Assembly (NCBI RefSeq): GCF_002210095.1
Contig: NZ_AQQR01000001.1
Location: 1-64,000 of the forward strand
DNA from: Marinibacterium profundimaris
GTDB lineage: Bacteria > Pseudomonadota > Alphaproteobacteria > Rhodobacterales > Rhodobacteraceae
Length of the DNA stretch: 64,000 nt
Direction of reading: 5' to 3'
The notes beneath the pieces were generated by a model. It was not told the DNA's origin. It ran no database searches and saw only the letters and a list, made by a program, of their open reading frames with translations. Within the stretch, counting starts at the first letter, position 1, and each line of letters starts with the position of its first letter. A program made the position numbers and the translations under genes. This document shows, piece after piece, positions 15,344 to 25,566 of this stretch.

Positions 15344-16237
15344 TCAGGCCAGTTCCGCTTTCAGCCATGAGATGAGGCAATCCACGGCGGCGTAATTCGA
15401 GCGCCGGGTGCCTCTGAAGACGGAAATCTCGTTTGGTCTGTCAATTTTCTGATCGCCGGCGGGGCGCAATCTGCCGTCCTCTATCATCTCTCCGACCGTT
15501 CTTTTCCATCCCAAGGCAACCCCCTGGCCAGTGACCGCCGCTTGTAGCACGAGGGGATAGCTGTCGAATGAAACCATCCGCAAGCGGGACGGACGGGGAA
15601 GGCCCGTGGCGGCGAACCATTCGGGCCAGTCAAACCAGTCCTGCGGCGTGACACGATGCGACAGGAGAGGGAAGTTGCCCAAAGTGTCCGGCGCACCCGG
15701 AGCGGTGCTATTCGCGAGCAGGGAGGGCGCGCAGACCGGATAGATGCTGTCCGCCGCGGTGAAGAGCAGCCGGGCCGAGCCCGAGGCGCGTCCGGTGGTC
15801 TGCAGGGCGATGTCGAAGGGTTCGGTGGCCTCCGTAAGCGGGGCAAGCGCACTGACCAGTTGAAGCTGAACCTCGGGATGGCTGGCATGGAATACCGAAA
15901 GACGCGGCATCAGCCAGTAGAAGGCCTCGCAGAGCTGGCAGCGCAGCACGACGGTGTCGGGGTCGCGGCTGCCGCGAAGGGCGGCGACCTCGGCCCGGAT
16001 CGCTGCCAGAGCGTCGCCAGCGACCTGCCCCAATCGGCGACCTTCCTCGGTCAGGAACACCGCGCGGTTCCTGCGTTCAAACAGGCGCAGGCCCAGCTCT
16101 GCCTCGAGCTGGCCGATCTGGCGGCTGACGGCGGTTTGCGTCAACCCAAGCTCTTCGGCGGCACGGGTGAAACTTTCAAGCCGGGCCGCGGCCTCGAAGG
16201 GGCGCAGCCGGGCAAGTTGGATGTCGTCTATTTGCAT
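15344..16237 (-). CDS. LysR-family transcriptional regulator, divergent from a DMT exporter
   Basis: A 297-residue LysR protein. The winged helix-turn-helix is at residues 3-62, with AAARLESFTRAAEELGLTQT and SRQIGQLEAELGLRLFERR, followed by the effector-binding domain from about 90. An ATG at 16237 is used; a TTG two codons upstream is in frame. It is of the GcvA/AmpR-like type that often regulates the divergent gene, here the exporter at 16307; the intervening 69 bases are AT-rich and probably contain both promoters and the LysR box. Confidence 0.88.
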   Translation of the reverse strand: MQIDDIQLARLRPFEAAARLESFTRAAEELGLTQTAVSRQIGQLEAELGLRLFERRNRAVFLTEEGRRLGQVAGDALAAIRAEVAALRGSRDPDTVVLRCQLCEAFYWLMPRLSVFHASHPEVQLQLVSALAPLTEATEPFDIALQTTGRASGSARLLFTAADSIYPVCAPSLLANSTAPGAPDTLGNFPLLSHRVTPQDWFDWPEWFAATGLPRPSRLRMVSFDSYPLVLQAAVTGQGVALGWKRTVGEMIEDGRLRPAGDQKIDRPNEISVFRGTRRSNYAAVDCLISWLKAELA

Positions 16238-16306
16238 TACCAAGACTCATGTATTTTATACCTTTTATCATTTTTAATAGGGTGTTGTGAATGATTGCAT
16301 GCGCCC

Positions 16307-17257
16307 ATGACATCATTCAGATCCATTTGGCAGAGGGGGCCGGGCCTTGGTTCGGGCATCGCCGCGATCACGGCGGGCGTCTTGCTGCTTTCGCTGTCCG
16401 ACGCGCTGGTGAAACTCAACAACGAGGGTCTGTCACTCGGGCAGGTTCTGACAGTCCGATCCGGCATTGCTGTGCTGTGCCTCGGGGCGGTCTTGCGGCT
16501 CACCACACGTATGAACATCGGCCTGGCCCGTGTCACGGGCTGGGTGTGGTTGCGCAGTTTGTGCCTCGCCCTGATGTGGGGCTGCTATTATGCCGGGCTG
16601 CCGGAGTTGTCGTTCTCCATCGCGGCTGCCTGTTATTATACCTCGCCGATGTGGATGGCTTCCCTGTCTTCAACGCTGCTCGGAACTCGCATCGGGGGAC
16701 GCGGGTGTGTTGCGATCCTTCTGGGTCTTGCGGGCGTGATAACAATCCTGCGTCCGGGCCTGGATGAGGTGTCGCCGATGATCGCACTGCCATTGCTTGC
16801 CGGGTTCTTCTACGCACTCGCGGCCGTGATCACGCAGGGACGGTGCCGTGCCGTGCCGGCGATGTCGATGGCAATGAACCTCAACCTTGTTCTGTTTCTG
16901 GGTGGCCTGGGGCTGATCGCCGGCCTGTGGTGGAGCGGACAGGGGAACGACGCGGGCTTCTTGCTGTCGGTCTGGCCTTCGCTGAAGGTGGCGGATTTGG
17001 GGTTGCTGGCCGGGTTGGGCGTGCTGCTCGCTGTCATCACCGCCTTGGTCGCCTATGCGTATCAGAGGGCGTCCGCACCGATCATCGGCTTGTTCGATAA
17101 TGGGTATCTTGTCTTCGCCCTGTTCTGGAGCATCTTGATCTTTGGTGATCGACCGGGCTTCATTGATCTTCTGGGCATAGTGCTGATTGCGAGCGGGGCG
17201 CTCCTTGCCACCATGGCGTCGGCCAATCGCGGACCGGACCTGAGCGAAGGGAATTGA
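16307..17257 (+). CDS. DMT-superfamily EamA-type transporter
   Basis: A 316-residue integral membrane protein with ten predicted helices arranged as two EamA halves (about 15-140 and 155-305). Typical pieces are AGVLLLSLSDALVKLN in helix 1 and DRPGFIDLLGIVLIASGALL at the end. EamA proteins usually export metabolites or amino acids, but the substrate cannot be read from sequence. An ATG at 16307 is chosen; a TTG at 16295 is in frame. The gene lies opposite the LysR regulator at 15344 and overlaps nothing; the LysE gene starts two bases after its stop, suggesting cotranscription of two exporters. Confidence 0.85.
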   Translation: MTSFRSIWQRGPGLGSGIAAITAGVLLLSLSDALVKLNNEGLSLGQVLTVRSGIAVLCLGAVLRLTTRMNIGLARVTGWVWLRSLCLALMWGCYYAGLPELSFSIAAACYYTSPMWMASLSSTLLGTRIGGRGCVAILLGLAGVITILRPGLDEVSPMIALPLLAGFFYALAAVITQGRCRAVPAMSMAMNLNLVLFLGGLGLIAGLWWSGQGNDAGFLLSVWPSLKVADLGLLAGLGVLLAVITALVAYAYQRASAPIIGLFDNGYLVFALFWSILIFGDRPGFIDLLGIVLIASGALLATMASANRGPDLSEGN

Positions 17258-17259
17258 TC

Positions 17260-17880
17260 ATGTCGCTGGACACCTGGATTGCCTACACCATTGCCTGCGT
17301 TGTCCTGACGGTGATCCCCGGACCGAGCGTCCTGCTCGTGATCGCGCAGTCGCTGACGCGGGGCAGGGTGGCTGCGGCGATGTGCATTCTCGGCGATGTC
17401 GTGGGGAGCATCGTGCTTGTCGGGCTGTCCTTCGCCGGGGTCGGGGCGATCCTCGCCGCCTCCGCGATCCTCTTCCAGATCGTGAAATGGGCCGGGGTGC
17501 TTTACCTGGCGTGGCTGGGCATCGGCCAGATCATGCAGGCGCGGCGCGATGCACCGGAGAGGGTCACCCATGAAGGTGGGGCTTCTTCCTGGAGCAGCTT
17601 TTGGGCCGGAACCGTGACCGCCGTGCTGAACCCCAAGGCGATCGTTTTCTACATGGCATTCCTTGCCCAGTTCATCGACCCGCAAGGCGATTTGCCCGTG
17701 CAGCTTGCGGTGCTGACGGTGACCTCCAGCCTTGTTGTCGTGGTGCTGTTGGCCGGGTATGCGCTGATCGCGGAGCGGGCGGGGCGGCTCTTTGATAGTC
17801 ATCGCGCGCGTCGCCGCATGGGCTATGCCGGCGGCGGGTTCATGATCGGCGGAAGCGCGGTCATGGCGGTGACGCGTTAG
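17260..17880 (+). CDS. LysE/RhtB-family amino-acid exporter
   Basis: A 206-residue protein with the LysE-family signature near the N-terminus (VVLTVIPGPSVLLVIAQSL, about 14-32), repeated small-residue helices, VLYLAWLGIGQIM in helix 3 and AVLNPKAIVFYMAFLAQFID (about 125-144). Six membrane segments are expected. These proteins export amino acids such as lysine, threonine or homoserine lactone; the specific substrate is not predictable. It lies directly downstream of the EamA exporter and is probably controlled by the same LysR protein. Confidence 0.88.
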   Translation: MSLDTWIAYTIACVVLTVIPGPSVLLVIAQSLTRGRVAAAMCILGDVVGSIVLVGLSFAGVGAILAASAILFQIVKWAGVLYLAWLGIGQIMQARRDAPERVTHEGGASSWSSFWAGTVTAVLNPKAIVFYMAFLAQFIDPQGDLPVQLAVLTVTSSLVVVVLLAGYALIAERAGRLFDSHRARRRMGYAGGGFMIGGSAVMAVTR

Positions 17881-17931
17881 AGCTTATCGGGAAGGTTGAA
17901 CGTTGGATCATATTTGTCTTGGTCTGCAGAG

Positions 17932-18354
17932 ATGACAGCGACATCGACCAAACTGGTCGAGAGTTTCTACAACGACGTGTGGAACAAGCGCGACTTCCGA
18001 GTGGCGCATGAGATAATTTCAACTGATTTCAGGTTTCGAGGTTCGCTTGGACCTGAAAAGCGTGGTATCGACGGCTTTCTTGAATACGTTGAAGCCGTCC
18101 ACAAAGCACTTGGAAACTATACTTGCATAATCGAGGACTTAGTTTGCAGTGATGACAGGGCGGCTGCCCGTATGATTTTTCGAGGAACACATCAGTCTGA
18201 ATTTTTCGGAGTTAGTTGTACCGGCAAAGACATTGAATGGGAGGGCGCCGCTTTCTTTGGAATATCGCACGGCAAGCTCTCCAAGCTTTGGGTGCTTGGC
18301 GACCTGGACGCTGTAAAGCAGCAATTGGGTGCGCCAACAGTCGGCCGGTTCTGA
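17932..18354 (+). CDS. SnoaL-like polyketide-cyclase-fold protein
   Basis: A 140-residue soluble protein of the NTF2-like SnoaL type: an N-terminal helix (TKLVESFYNDVWNKRDF), then GIDGFLEYVEAVHKALG and a beta-sheet part with MIFRGTHQSEFFG and WEGAAFFGISHGKLSKLW. Such proteins act as ester cyclases or small-ligand binding proteins of mostly unknown role. The ATG at 17932 gives the normal family length. Codons are visibly richer in A/T third positions than the flanking genes, so recent acquisition is possible. Confidence 0.75.
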   Translation: MTATSTKLVESFYNDVWNKRDFRVAHEIISTDFRFRGSLGPEKRGIDGFLEYVEAVHKALGNYTCIIEDLVCSDDRAAARMIFRGTHQSEFFGVSCTGKDIEWEGAAFFGISHGKLSKLWVLGDLDAVKQQLGAPTVGRF

Positions 18355-18475
18355 CGTTCTTTGTCCGCTTTGTCACGCGCTTTGCCAAGTCGCAGTCGTC
18401 ACAGCGAAGTCATCCAAGCAGGACTGCCCCGGTGGCAGCATCTCGAACGCGGTTGCCTGCTCGCCAATTGACGTT

Positions 18476-19114
18476 TCAGGTGTCCTCGTCCGTTTTCCGG
18501 GACCGTTCCGCCATCAGGTTTGCCATGGTGGGCTTCCCGGTAGCCCTGAGCCCGGCAACCGCGCCAAGATAGTCTCGCTCTTCGCGGTTCTGGCTGATCT
18601 TCGATTTTGCGAGTGTCCGGCTTGCCGTTATTCGGAACGCCACGATGCTTTCCAGCATCCCCTGCATGTAGTCTTGTGGCGCATCTGCCATAAGCCAAGC
18701 ATTCTCGCCGTTCAGCTTTCGCTCGTGCGTGCGCGTCAGAAGACCTACGGCTGCACGTTTGGCCTGTTCGTCGTGCTGGAACGAAATGGTCCCGTAGATA
18801 TGTACCGCCTGATAGTTCCAGGTCGGAACGTGGCGGTGGTGGTCAGCCTTGCTTGGAAAGAAGTTCGGTGAGATGTAGGCGTCTGGACCACGGAATATGG
18901 CCAGAACCTCTTGCTCCTCGGCGATCAGCCGGTGCATGGCATTTGCCTGTGCGACATGGCCGACCAGTGATCCGTCCGGGGCCCGGAGCAACGGGATGTG
19001 GTTTGCCAACAATCCTTCTCCCGTCTGCGCCACGATACAGGCCAGTGGCGCTGTATCGAGTATCTCACGGATCGCCGCAGGATCGGTCTCTTCAAAATGC
19101 GATGGTGTGTACAT
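18476..19114 (-). CDS. FMN-binding PaiB-like negative regulator
   Basis: A 212-residue protein of the PaiB family (FMN-binding split barrel). It has the typical N-terminus MYTPSHFEETDPAAIREILD, GLLANHIPLL, the NAMHRL helix, then YISPNFFPSKADHHRHVPTW and NYQAVHIYGTISF, and ends with a SQNREERDYLGAVAGL segment. In Bacillus, PaiB is linked to control of sporulation and degradative enzyme genes; in proteobacteria the role is unclear and may be enzymatic. It is transcribed alone, 66 bases from the next gene on the same strand. Confidence 0.85.
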   Translation of the reverse strand: MYTPSHFEETDPAAIREILDTAPLACIVAQTGEGLLANHIPLLRAPDGSLVGHVAQANAMHRLIAEEQEVLAIFRGPDAYISPNFFPSKADHHRHVPTWNYQAVHIYGTISFQHDEQAKRAAVGLLTRTHERKLNGENAWLMADAPQDYMQGMLESIVAFRITASRTLAKSKISQNREERDYLGAVAGLRATGKPTMANLMAERSRKTDEDT

Positions 19115-19180
19115 TCCCGGCCCCTGTTGCGGTTGAAGTATCGTGCCGCGCGGACGCAATGATGCCCCAACGCTTTTGTA

Positions 19181-20074
19181 TCAAGAAGCGCACCGGCCGG
19201 TGCGCGCTTCGATAGCCTGGACCACTGCGATCATGTCATCCTCATCGCGGCCCATGGCTTCGGTTTCCGCATAGAGCGCTTCACAGACGTTCATCAGCGG
19301 GGAGGCAGTGTCGGCGGCTCTCGCAGCTTCTAAGACTAGACGGCTGTTTTTCAGCACGTCAGAGATGCCGGCCTGGCGACTGAAATCACGGTTGCGCAGC
19401 TTGTCGATCTTCACGCGGGAGACATCGCTGGCCATCGGCCCGGCGTTGAGGATGTCGGCGAAGCTGTCCATGTCGAGCCCGTGGCGCGCCGCGAAATGCG
19501 CAGCTTCGGCAAGGCCGGTGACCATGGTGATCAGGAAGGTATTTACCGCGAGTTTCATTTGCAGGGCGCCGGGCACGGTGCCGCAGTCGAAAAGCTGTTT
19601 GCAGATCGGCGAGAGCAGGGGGCGCAGGCGTTCGATCTCCTCGGGAGGTCCGGCCAGCATGCCGATGAGTTGGCCTGCCACCGCCGGCTTTCGAGAACCA
19701 GAGACCGGCGCCTCGACAAAGCGTCCGTTGGCGGCGGCGATATCCTGTGACAAGCCTTGGGAGTATTTCGCGGAGGTCGTGCCCATTGACACGATGCAAT
19801 GCCCGGCGACGCGGCGCATGAAGGCCTCGGTGCCGCGGCCCAGCACGGCATCTGTCGCCCCTTCGTTTTCCAGCATAAGAAGCATGGTGTTGCACTGCTC
19901 GAAGACCTCGCCCACATCGGCGGCGACCACGGCCCCGGCCTCTCTCAAGGGCGCGGTACGCTCCGGCGTCCGGTTCCAGACCATCAGGGGGCGTCCGGCG
20001 TGGCGCAGGTTTAAGGCCATAGGTTGGCCCATGGTTCCCAGCCCGATGAAACCGATCTGTTCTCCTGTTTGCAT
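19181..20074 (-). CDS. NAD(P)-dependent 3-hydroxyisobutyrate dehydrogenase-like oxidoreductase
   Basis: A 297-residue beta-hydroxyacid dehydrogenase. The Rossmann motif is IGFIGLGTMGQPMALNL (about 7-23), the substrate motif is FVEAPVSGSRKPAVAG (about 118-133), and the catalytic Lys lies in LQMKLAVNTFLI (about 168-179). The C-terminal helical domain includes the expected DVLKNSRLVLEAAR. Members reduce or oxidise 3-hydroxyisobutyrate, tartronate semialdehyde, succinic semialdehyde and related acids; the substrate is unknown. A GGGAGA precedes the ATG at 20074. A longer open frame upstream runs into the TPP riboswitch region and is not coding. Confidence 0.85.
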   Translation of the reverse strand: MQTGEQIGFIGLGTMGQPMALNLRHAGRPLMVWNRTPERTAPLREAGAVVAADVGEVFEQCNTMLLMLENEGATDAVLGRGTEAFMRRVAGHCIVSMGTTSAKYSQGLSQDIAAANGRFVEAPVSGSRKPAVAGQLIGMLAGPPEEIERLRPLLSPICKQLFDCGTVPGALQMKLAVNTFLITMVTGLAEAAHFAARHGLDMDSFADILNAGPMASDVSRVKIDKLRNRDFSRQAGISDVLKNSRLVLEAARAADTASPLMNVCEALYAETEAMGRDEDDMIAVVQAIEARTGRCAS

Positions 20075-20224
20075 GACTGTCTCCCGTGTCTGCGGGACGC
20101 AGGCTAGCTGACCTAAACAATTTAGAATAACGAATTGATCAAAAGTCTGCGTTCTATAAAGCGGGTAAGTTTTCCTGGCGTCGATATTGACATTGGTGCG
20201 ATTGCCACGCAGCTTGTCGCCACT

Positions 20225-20325
20225 CACCCGGGGGGTCTCGACAAGAGGCTGAGATACTGCTGGCACCAGTGCAGCGCAGTGACCCGATGAACCTGATCCA
20301 GTTCACACTGGCGTAGGGATGGTGC
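20225..20325 (+). promoter_or_regulatory. TPP (thi-box) riboswitch upstream of thiC
   Basis: The conserved thi-box elements appear in order: AGGCTGAGA (20246-20254), ACCCGATGAACCTGATC (20282-20298) and GCGTAGGGA (20311-20319), with a variable P3 arm between. This is the thiamine-pyrophosphate aptamer. A CACGTG...CACGTG hairpin flanked by C4/G4 (about 20340-20365) follows and probably belongs to the expression platform; no U-run follows it, so control may be at translation. The thiC ribosome binding site GGAGG is at about 20427. Confidence 0.93.
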
Positions 20326-20422
20326 ACTGGCCGCGCGGGCCCCGATCACGTGACGCACGTGGGGGCGAAAACCACACCGGCAATCCCATTCGAACGCGGA
20401 ACTGGGTCTCCAACGCATATAG

Positions 20423-23045
<2,623 letters not shown>

Positions 23046-23049
<4 letters not shown>

Positions 23050-23684
23050 AGCCGTCTTTCGACCTGTCGCTGTATCTCGTGCTCGATCCCGGCCTTTGCG
23101 CCGGGATCGGGATGGTCGAAACTGCGCGCCGGGCGGTCGCGGGCGGCGCGACGATGGTCCAGCTGCGCGACAAGACGGGCGGCACGGCGGCGATGATCGA
23201 AACCGGCCGTGCCCTGAAACGCGCGCTTGCGGGAAGCGGGGCGCGTCTGATCGTCAACGACGATGTCGAGGCCGCGGTCGCGATCGGCGCGGATGGCCTG
23301 CATATCGGGCAGGGCGACATGCCCGTGGCCGAGGCCCGCGCACGGATCGGAGAGGCGATGCTTCTGGGCCTGTCGGTGGAAAGCCCCGCGCTGGCTGCGG
23401 CGGTCGATCCGCATCTGGTCGATTACATCGGCGCCGGGCCGGTCTTTGCCACGCCCACCAAACAGGACCACAAGCGCCCGGTTGGCTTTGACGGATTGGC
23501 GGCGCAGGTCGCGGCCAGCCCGGTCCCGGCGGTCGCCATCGGCGGGCTGAAACGCCAACACATCGCACAGGCCTTCGCCGCCGGTGCGCAGGGCATCGCG
23601 GTGGTGTCTGCGATTTGCGGCCAGCCCGATCCAGAAAAAGCGGCGCGGCGATTGCGGTGCGCAACCGATGGGGCGAGGAACTGA
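23046..23684 (+). CDS. thiE: ThiE, thiamine-phosphate synthase
   Basis: ThiE couples HMP-pyrophosphate and thiazole phosphate to thiamine phosphate. The 212-residue TIM-barrel protein has the signature GGATMVQLRDK (about 33-43), RLIVNDDVEAAVAIGADGLH in part (LIVNDDVEAAVAIGADG), HIGQGDMPVAEAR and DYIGAGPVFATPTK, followed by PAVAIGG and GAQGIAVVSAI. These are the phosphate- and pyrimidine-binding loops. It closes the thiCME operon; four bases separate its stop from that of the convergent Nudix gene. Confidence 0.95.
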
Positions 23685-23688
23685 GGCC

Positions 23689-24147
23689 TCAGAAGATAGA
23701 GGTCTTCAGGGGTAGCCGCACGATGCTCTCAAAGCCGCGCGACCAGTCGTGCCAGAATCTCCCGCGCAGGACGGCAGGAAAGACATGGGCTTCGGGCAAG
23801 TCGTCCTCGGCGAACCATCCCGCGTCGCTGATGATTTCCCGTGGGTCCGGGTTCCGGGACAGCGCCATGCTGCCGGACACCAATCGCGCGGTGAACCAGA
23901 ATTTCACCATCCTGCCTGAGCTATCAATCAACTCGTCCATATAGGCGAGCTGTTGCGTCTCGATCCGCAGGCCGGTTTCCTCGAAGGTTTCGCGCCGGGC
24001 GGTTTCTTCAAGCTCTTCCCCGCCCTCAACGCCGCCGCCGGGCGGTGCCCAGAAGTCGTATTCGCCCTGACGGAAATGGCGTAGCAGCAGGAGCCTGCCC
24101 TGGTTGACGACAAGCGCTCCGGCCGAAATGCGGTGCGGCAAGGTCAT
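23689..24147 (-). CDS. Nudix hydrolase downstream of thiD
   Basis: A 152-residue Nudix enzyme. The Nudix box is GGGVEGGEELEETARRETFE followed by ETGL (about 38-61), matching Gx5Ex7REUxEExGU. The N-terminal ISAGALVVNQGRLLLLRH is typical. Substrate unknown. Its ATG overlaps the thiD stop (ATGA), and the whole unit lies behind a TPP riboswitch, which points to a role around thiamine or its phosphates rather than general housecleaning; that is an inference from context. Confidence 0.85.
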   Translation of the reverse strand: MTLPHRISAGALVVNQGRLLLLRHFRQGEYDFWAPPGGGVEGGEELEETARRETFEETGLRIETQQLAYMDELIDSSGRMVKFWFTARLVSGSMALSRNPDPREIISDAGWFAEDDLPEAHVFPAVLRGRFWHDWSRGFESIVRLPLKTSIF

Positions 24148-24962
24148 TCTGGCGCTTCGGCCTCAGCGGGCCAGAGTGCGTGGAAATGGTGCACCGGCCC
24201 GTGGCCTTGGCCCACGTCCAGCGCGTCGCTTTGGGCAAGCGCGGCATGCAGATAGGCCTTGGCGCGCGCCACGGCCTCGGGCATGTCGTGATTTGGCAAA
24301 AGCGCCGCGATGGCCGAGGAGAGGGTGCAGCCGGTGCCGTGATCGTTGGTCGTGGCGAGGCGCGGAGCGGAAAAGGTCTGCGTCGCTTCAGGACCGGCCA
24401 GCAGGTCGGTGCTGTCCGCGCCCGCCAGATGCCCGCCCTTGAGCAGCACGTAATCGGAGCCGAGTGCCAGGAGGTCGGGCAGGGCGGTCTGCATCGTCTC
24501 GGCGGTCCAGTCGTCTTCTCGGGCCAGCAGCACGGCGGCCTCTGGCAGGTTCGGGGTGATGACGCGGGCCAGCGGCACCAGCGCCTCGCGCACGGCCGAA
24601 ACCGCTTCGGGGTCGAGCAGCGCATGGCCGCTTTTCGCGACCATCACCGGGTCGAGCACGATGTTGCGGATGCCGTGATGACGCAGCCGGTCGGCCACGG
24701 CGCGGGCGATGCCCGCGTTGGCGATCATGCCGATCTTCACCGCGTCAATGCGCACATCCTCCAGCACCGCGTCGATCTGGTCGGCGACGAAACTGGGGTC
24801 GAGCGCCTGGAAAGACCGGACGCCGCAGGTGTTCTGCGCCACCACCGCGGTGATGGCGGAACAGGCATAGGCTCCAAGCGCGGACATGGCCTTGATGTCG
24901 GCCTGGATGCCCGCGCCGCCCGAAGGGTCGGTGCCCGCGATGGTCAGGACATTGGCGATCAT
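24144..24962 (-). CDS. thiD: ThiD, hydroxymethylpyrimidine (phosphate) kinase
   Basis: ThiD phosphorylates HMP and HMP-phosphate to the pyrophosphate used by ThiE. The 272-residue protein has all family blocks: NVLTIAGTDPSGGAGIQADI (about 4-23), CSAITAVVAQNTCGV, VKIGMIANAGIA, VLDPVMVAKSGHALLD, VITPNLPEAAVLL, VLLKGGHLAG and the catalytic NDHGTGCTLSSAIAA (about 206-220). It overlaps both Nudix genes by ATGA, so the three products are translationally coupled. Confidence 0.95.
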   Translation of the reverse strand: MIANVLTIAGTDPSGGAGIQADIKAMSALGAYACSAITAVVAQNTCGVRSFQALDPSFVADQIDAVLEDVRIDAVKIGMIANAGIARAVADRLRHHGIRNIVLDPVMVAKSGHALLDPEAVSAVREALVPLARVITPNLPEAAVLLAREDDWTAETMQTALPDLLALGSDYVLLKGGHLAGADSTDLLAGPEATQTFSAPRLATTNDHGTGCTLSSAIAALLPNHDMPEAVARAKAYLHAALAQSDALDVGQGHGPVHHFHALWPAEAEAPE

Positions 24963-25405
24963 GCCAGCACCTCCGCCATCAAGGCGGCCTCGTGCGCGAC
25001 CTCGGCCACATCGAGGCTCAGCGCGAGGCTGGTGTCATTCAGCGCGCCTAGTTCGAACCATCGCGCCTCGAGCGCGTCATCTCCAGCGACCGGTTCTCCG
25101 GCGGTCCATCGGAACAGCACAGCGATCAGGATGAAATGATGGCGCACGTTACCGGTGGTGTCGTGGTCAAAGGCGTCAACTGACGTGAATACGCGGAGCG
25201 GCTCGGCGGAAACGCCGGTTTCCTCCGCCAGTTCTCTTGTTGCGGCTTCGAACAGTGTTTCGCCGTGCTTGATCTTTCCGCCCGGAAATCCCCATCGTCC
25301 CGCGTCGGGCGGATTCGCGCGGCGAACGAGAAGGACCTGGTTGTCGCGTATGACGGCGGCGATGGTCGCCGAAATCGGGCGGGGGGCTGTTGATGGTGAT
25401 AGCAA
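24959..25405 (-). CDS. Nudix hydrolase, first gene behind the TPP riboswitch
   Basis: A 148-residue MutT-like Nudix hydrolase. It has SATIAAVIRDNQVLLVRRAN near the start and a Nudix box GGKIKHGETLFEAATRELAE followed by ETGV (about 42-65). No ATG is available; a TTG at 25405 preceded by GAGG with five bases spacing is the likely start. That GAGG lies in the 3' arm of a GGCCTC/GAGGCC hairpin (25409-25428), so the start could be masked when the riboswitch is bound. A role in thiamine-related pyrophosphate metabolism is suggested by location only. Confidence 0.82.
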   Translation of the reverse strand: MLSPSTAPRPISATIAAVIRDNQVLLVRRANPPDAGRWGFPGGKIKHGETLFEAATRELAEETGVSAEPLRVFTSVDAFDHDTTGNVRHHFILIAVLFRWTAGEPVAGDDALEARWFELGALNDTSLALSLDVAEVAHEAALMAEVLA

Positions 25406-25408
25406 GGA

Positions 25409-25428
25409 GGCCTCGTTATGCTGAGGCC
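25409..25428 (-). promoter_or_regulatory. Hairpin covering the Nudix ribosome binding site
   Basis: A six-base-pair stem (GGCCTC with GAGGCC, eight-base loop) lies between the TPP aptamer and the TTG start at 25405. Its downstream arm contains the GAGG used for ribosome binding. This is the arrangement expected for a translation-controlling riboswitch platform. Confidence 0.5.
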
Positions 25429-25453
25429 GGCAAGGGCAAGAGGGCGCTGCGAT

Positions 25454-25566
25454 CCTGTCCCTTCGCCGGCATGATCCGGATCAGGTTCAAAGGGTCACCG
25501 CGCTGCTCAAAGATCCTGCGATCGATACGCCAGCGATATCTCAGCCCCTTGTCGGGACACCCCTAG
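25454..25566 (-). promoter_or_regulatory. Second TPP riboswitch, upstream of Nudix-thiD-Nudix
   Basis: Read leftward, the aptamer shows GGGGCTGAGATA (GGCTGAGA at 25546-25539), a long variable P3 arm, TGACCCTTTGAACCTGATC (about 25496-25478) and GCGAAGGGACA at the end. The closing P1 helix can form from TGTCCC (5' side) and GGGACA (3' side). The 5' edge is immediately downstream of, and almost overlaps, the TAG stop of the LysR gene at 25563. Confidence 0.93.

Noticed and set aside
20075-20266. N-terminal extension of the 3-hydroxyisobutyrate-dehydrogenase-like gene
   Set aside because: The extension reads into the complement of the TPP aptamer and lacks homology; the Rossmann motif begins just after the ATG at 20074, which has a good ribosome binding site.
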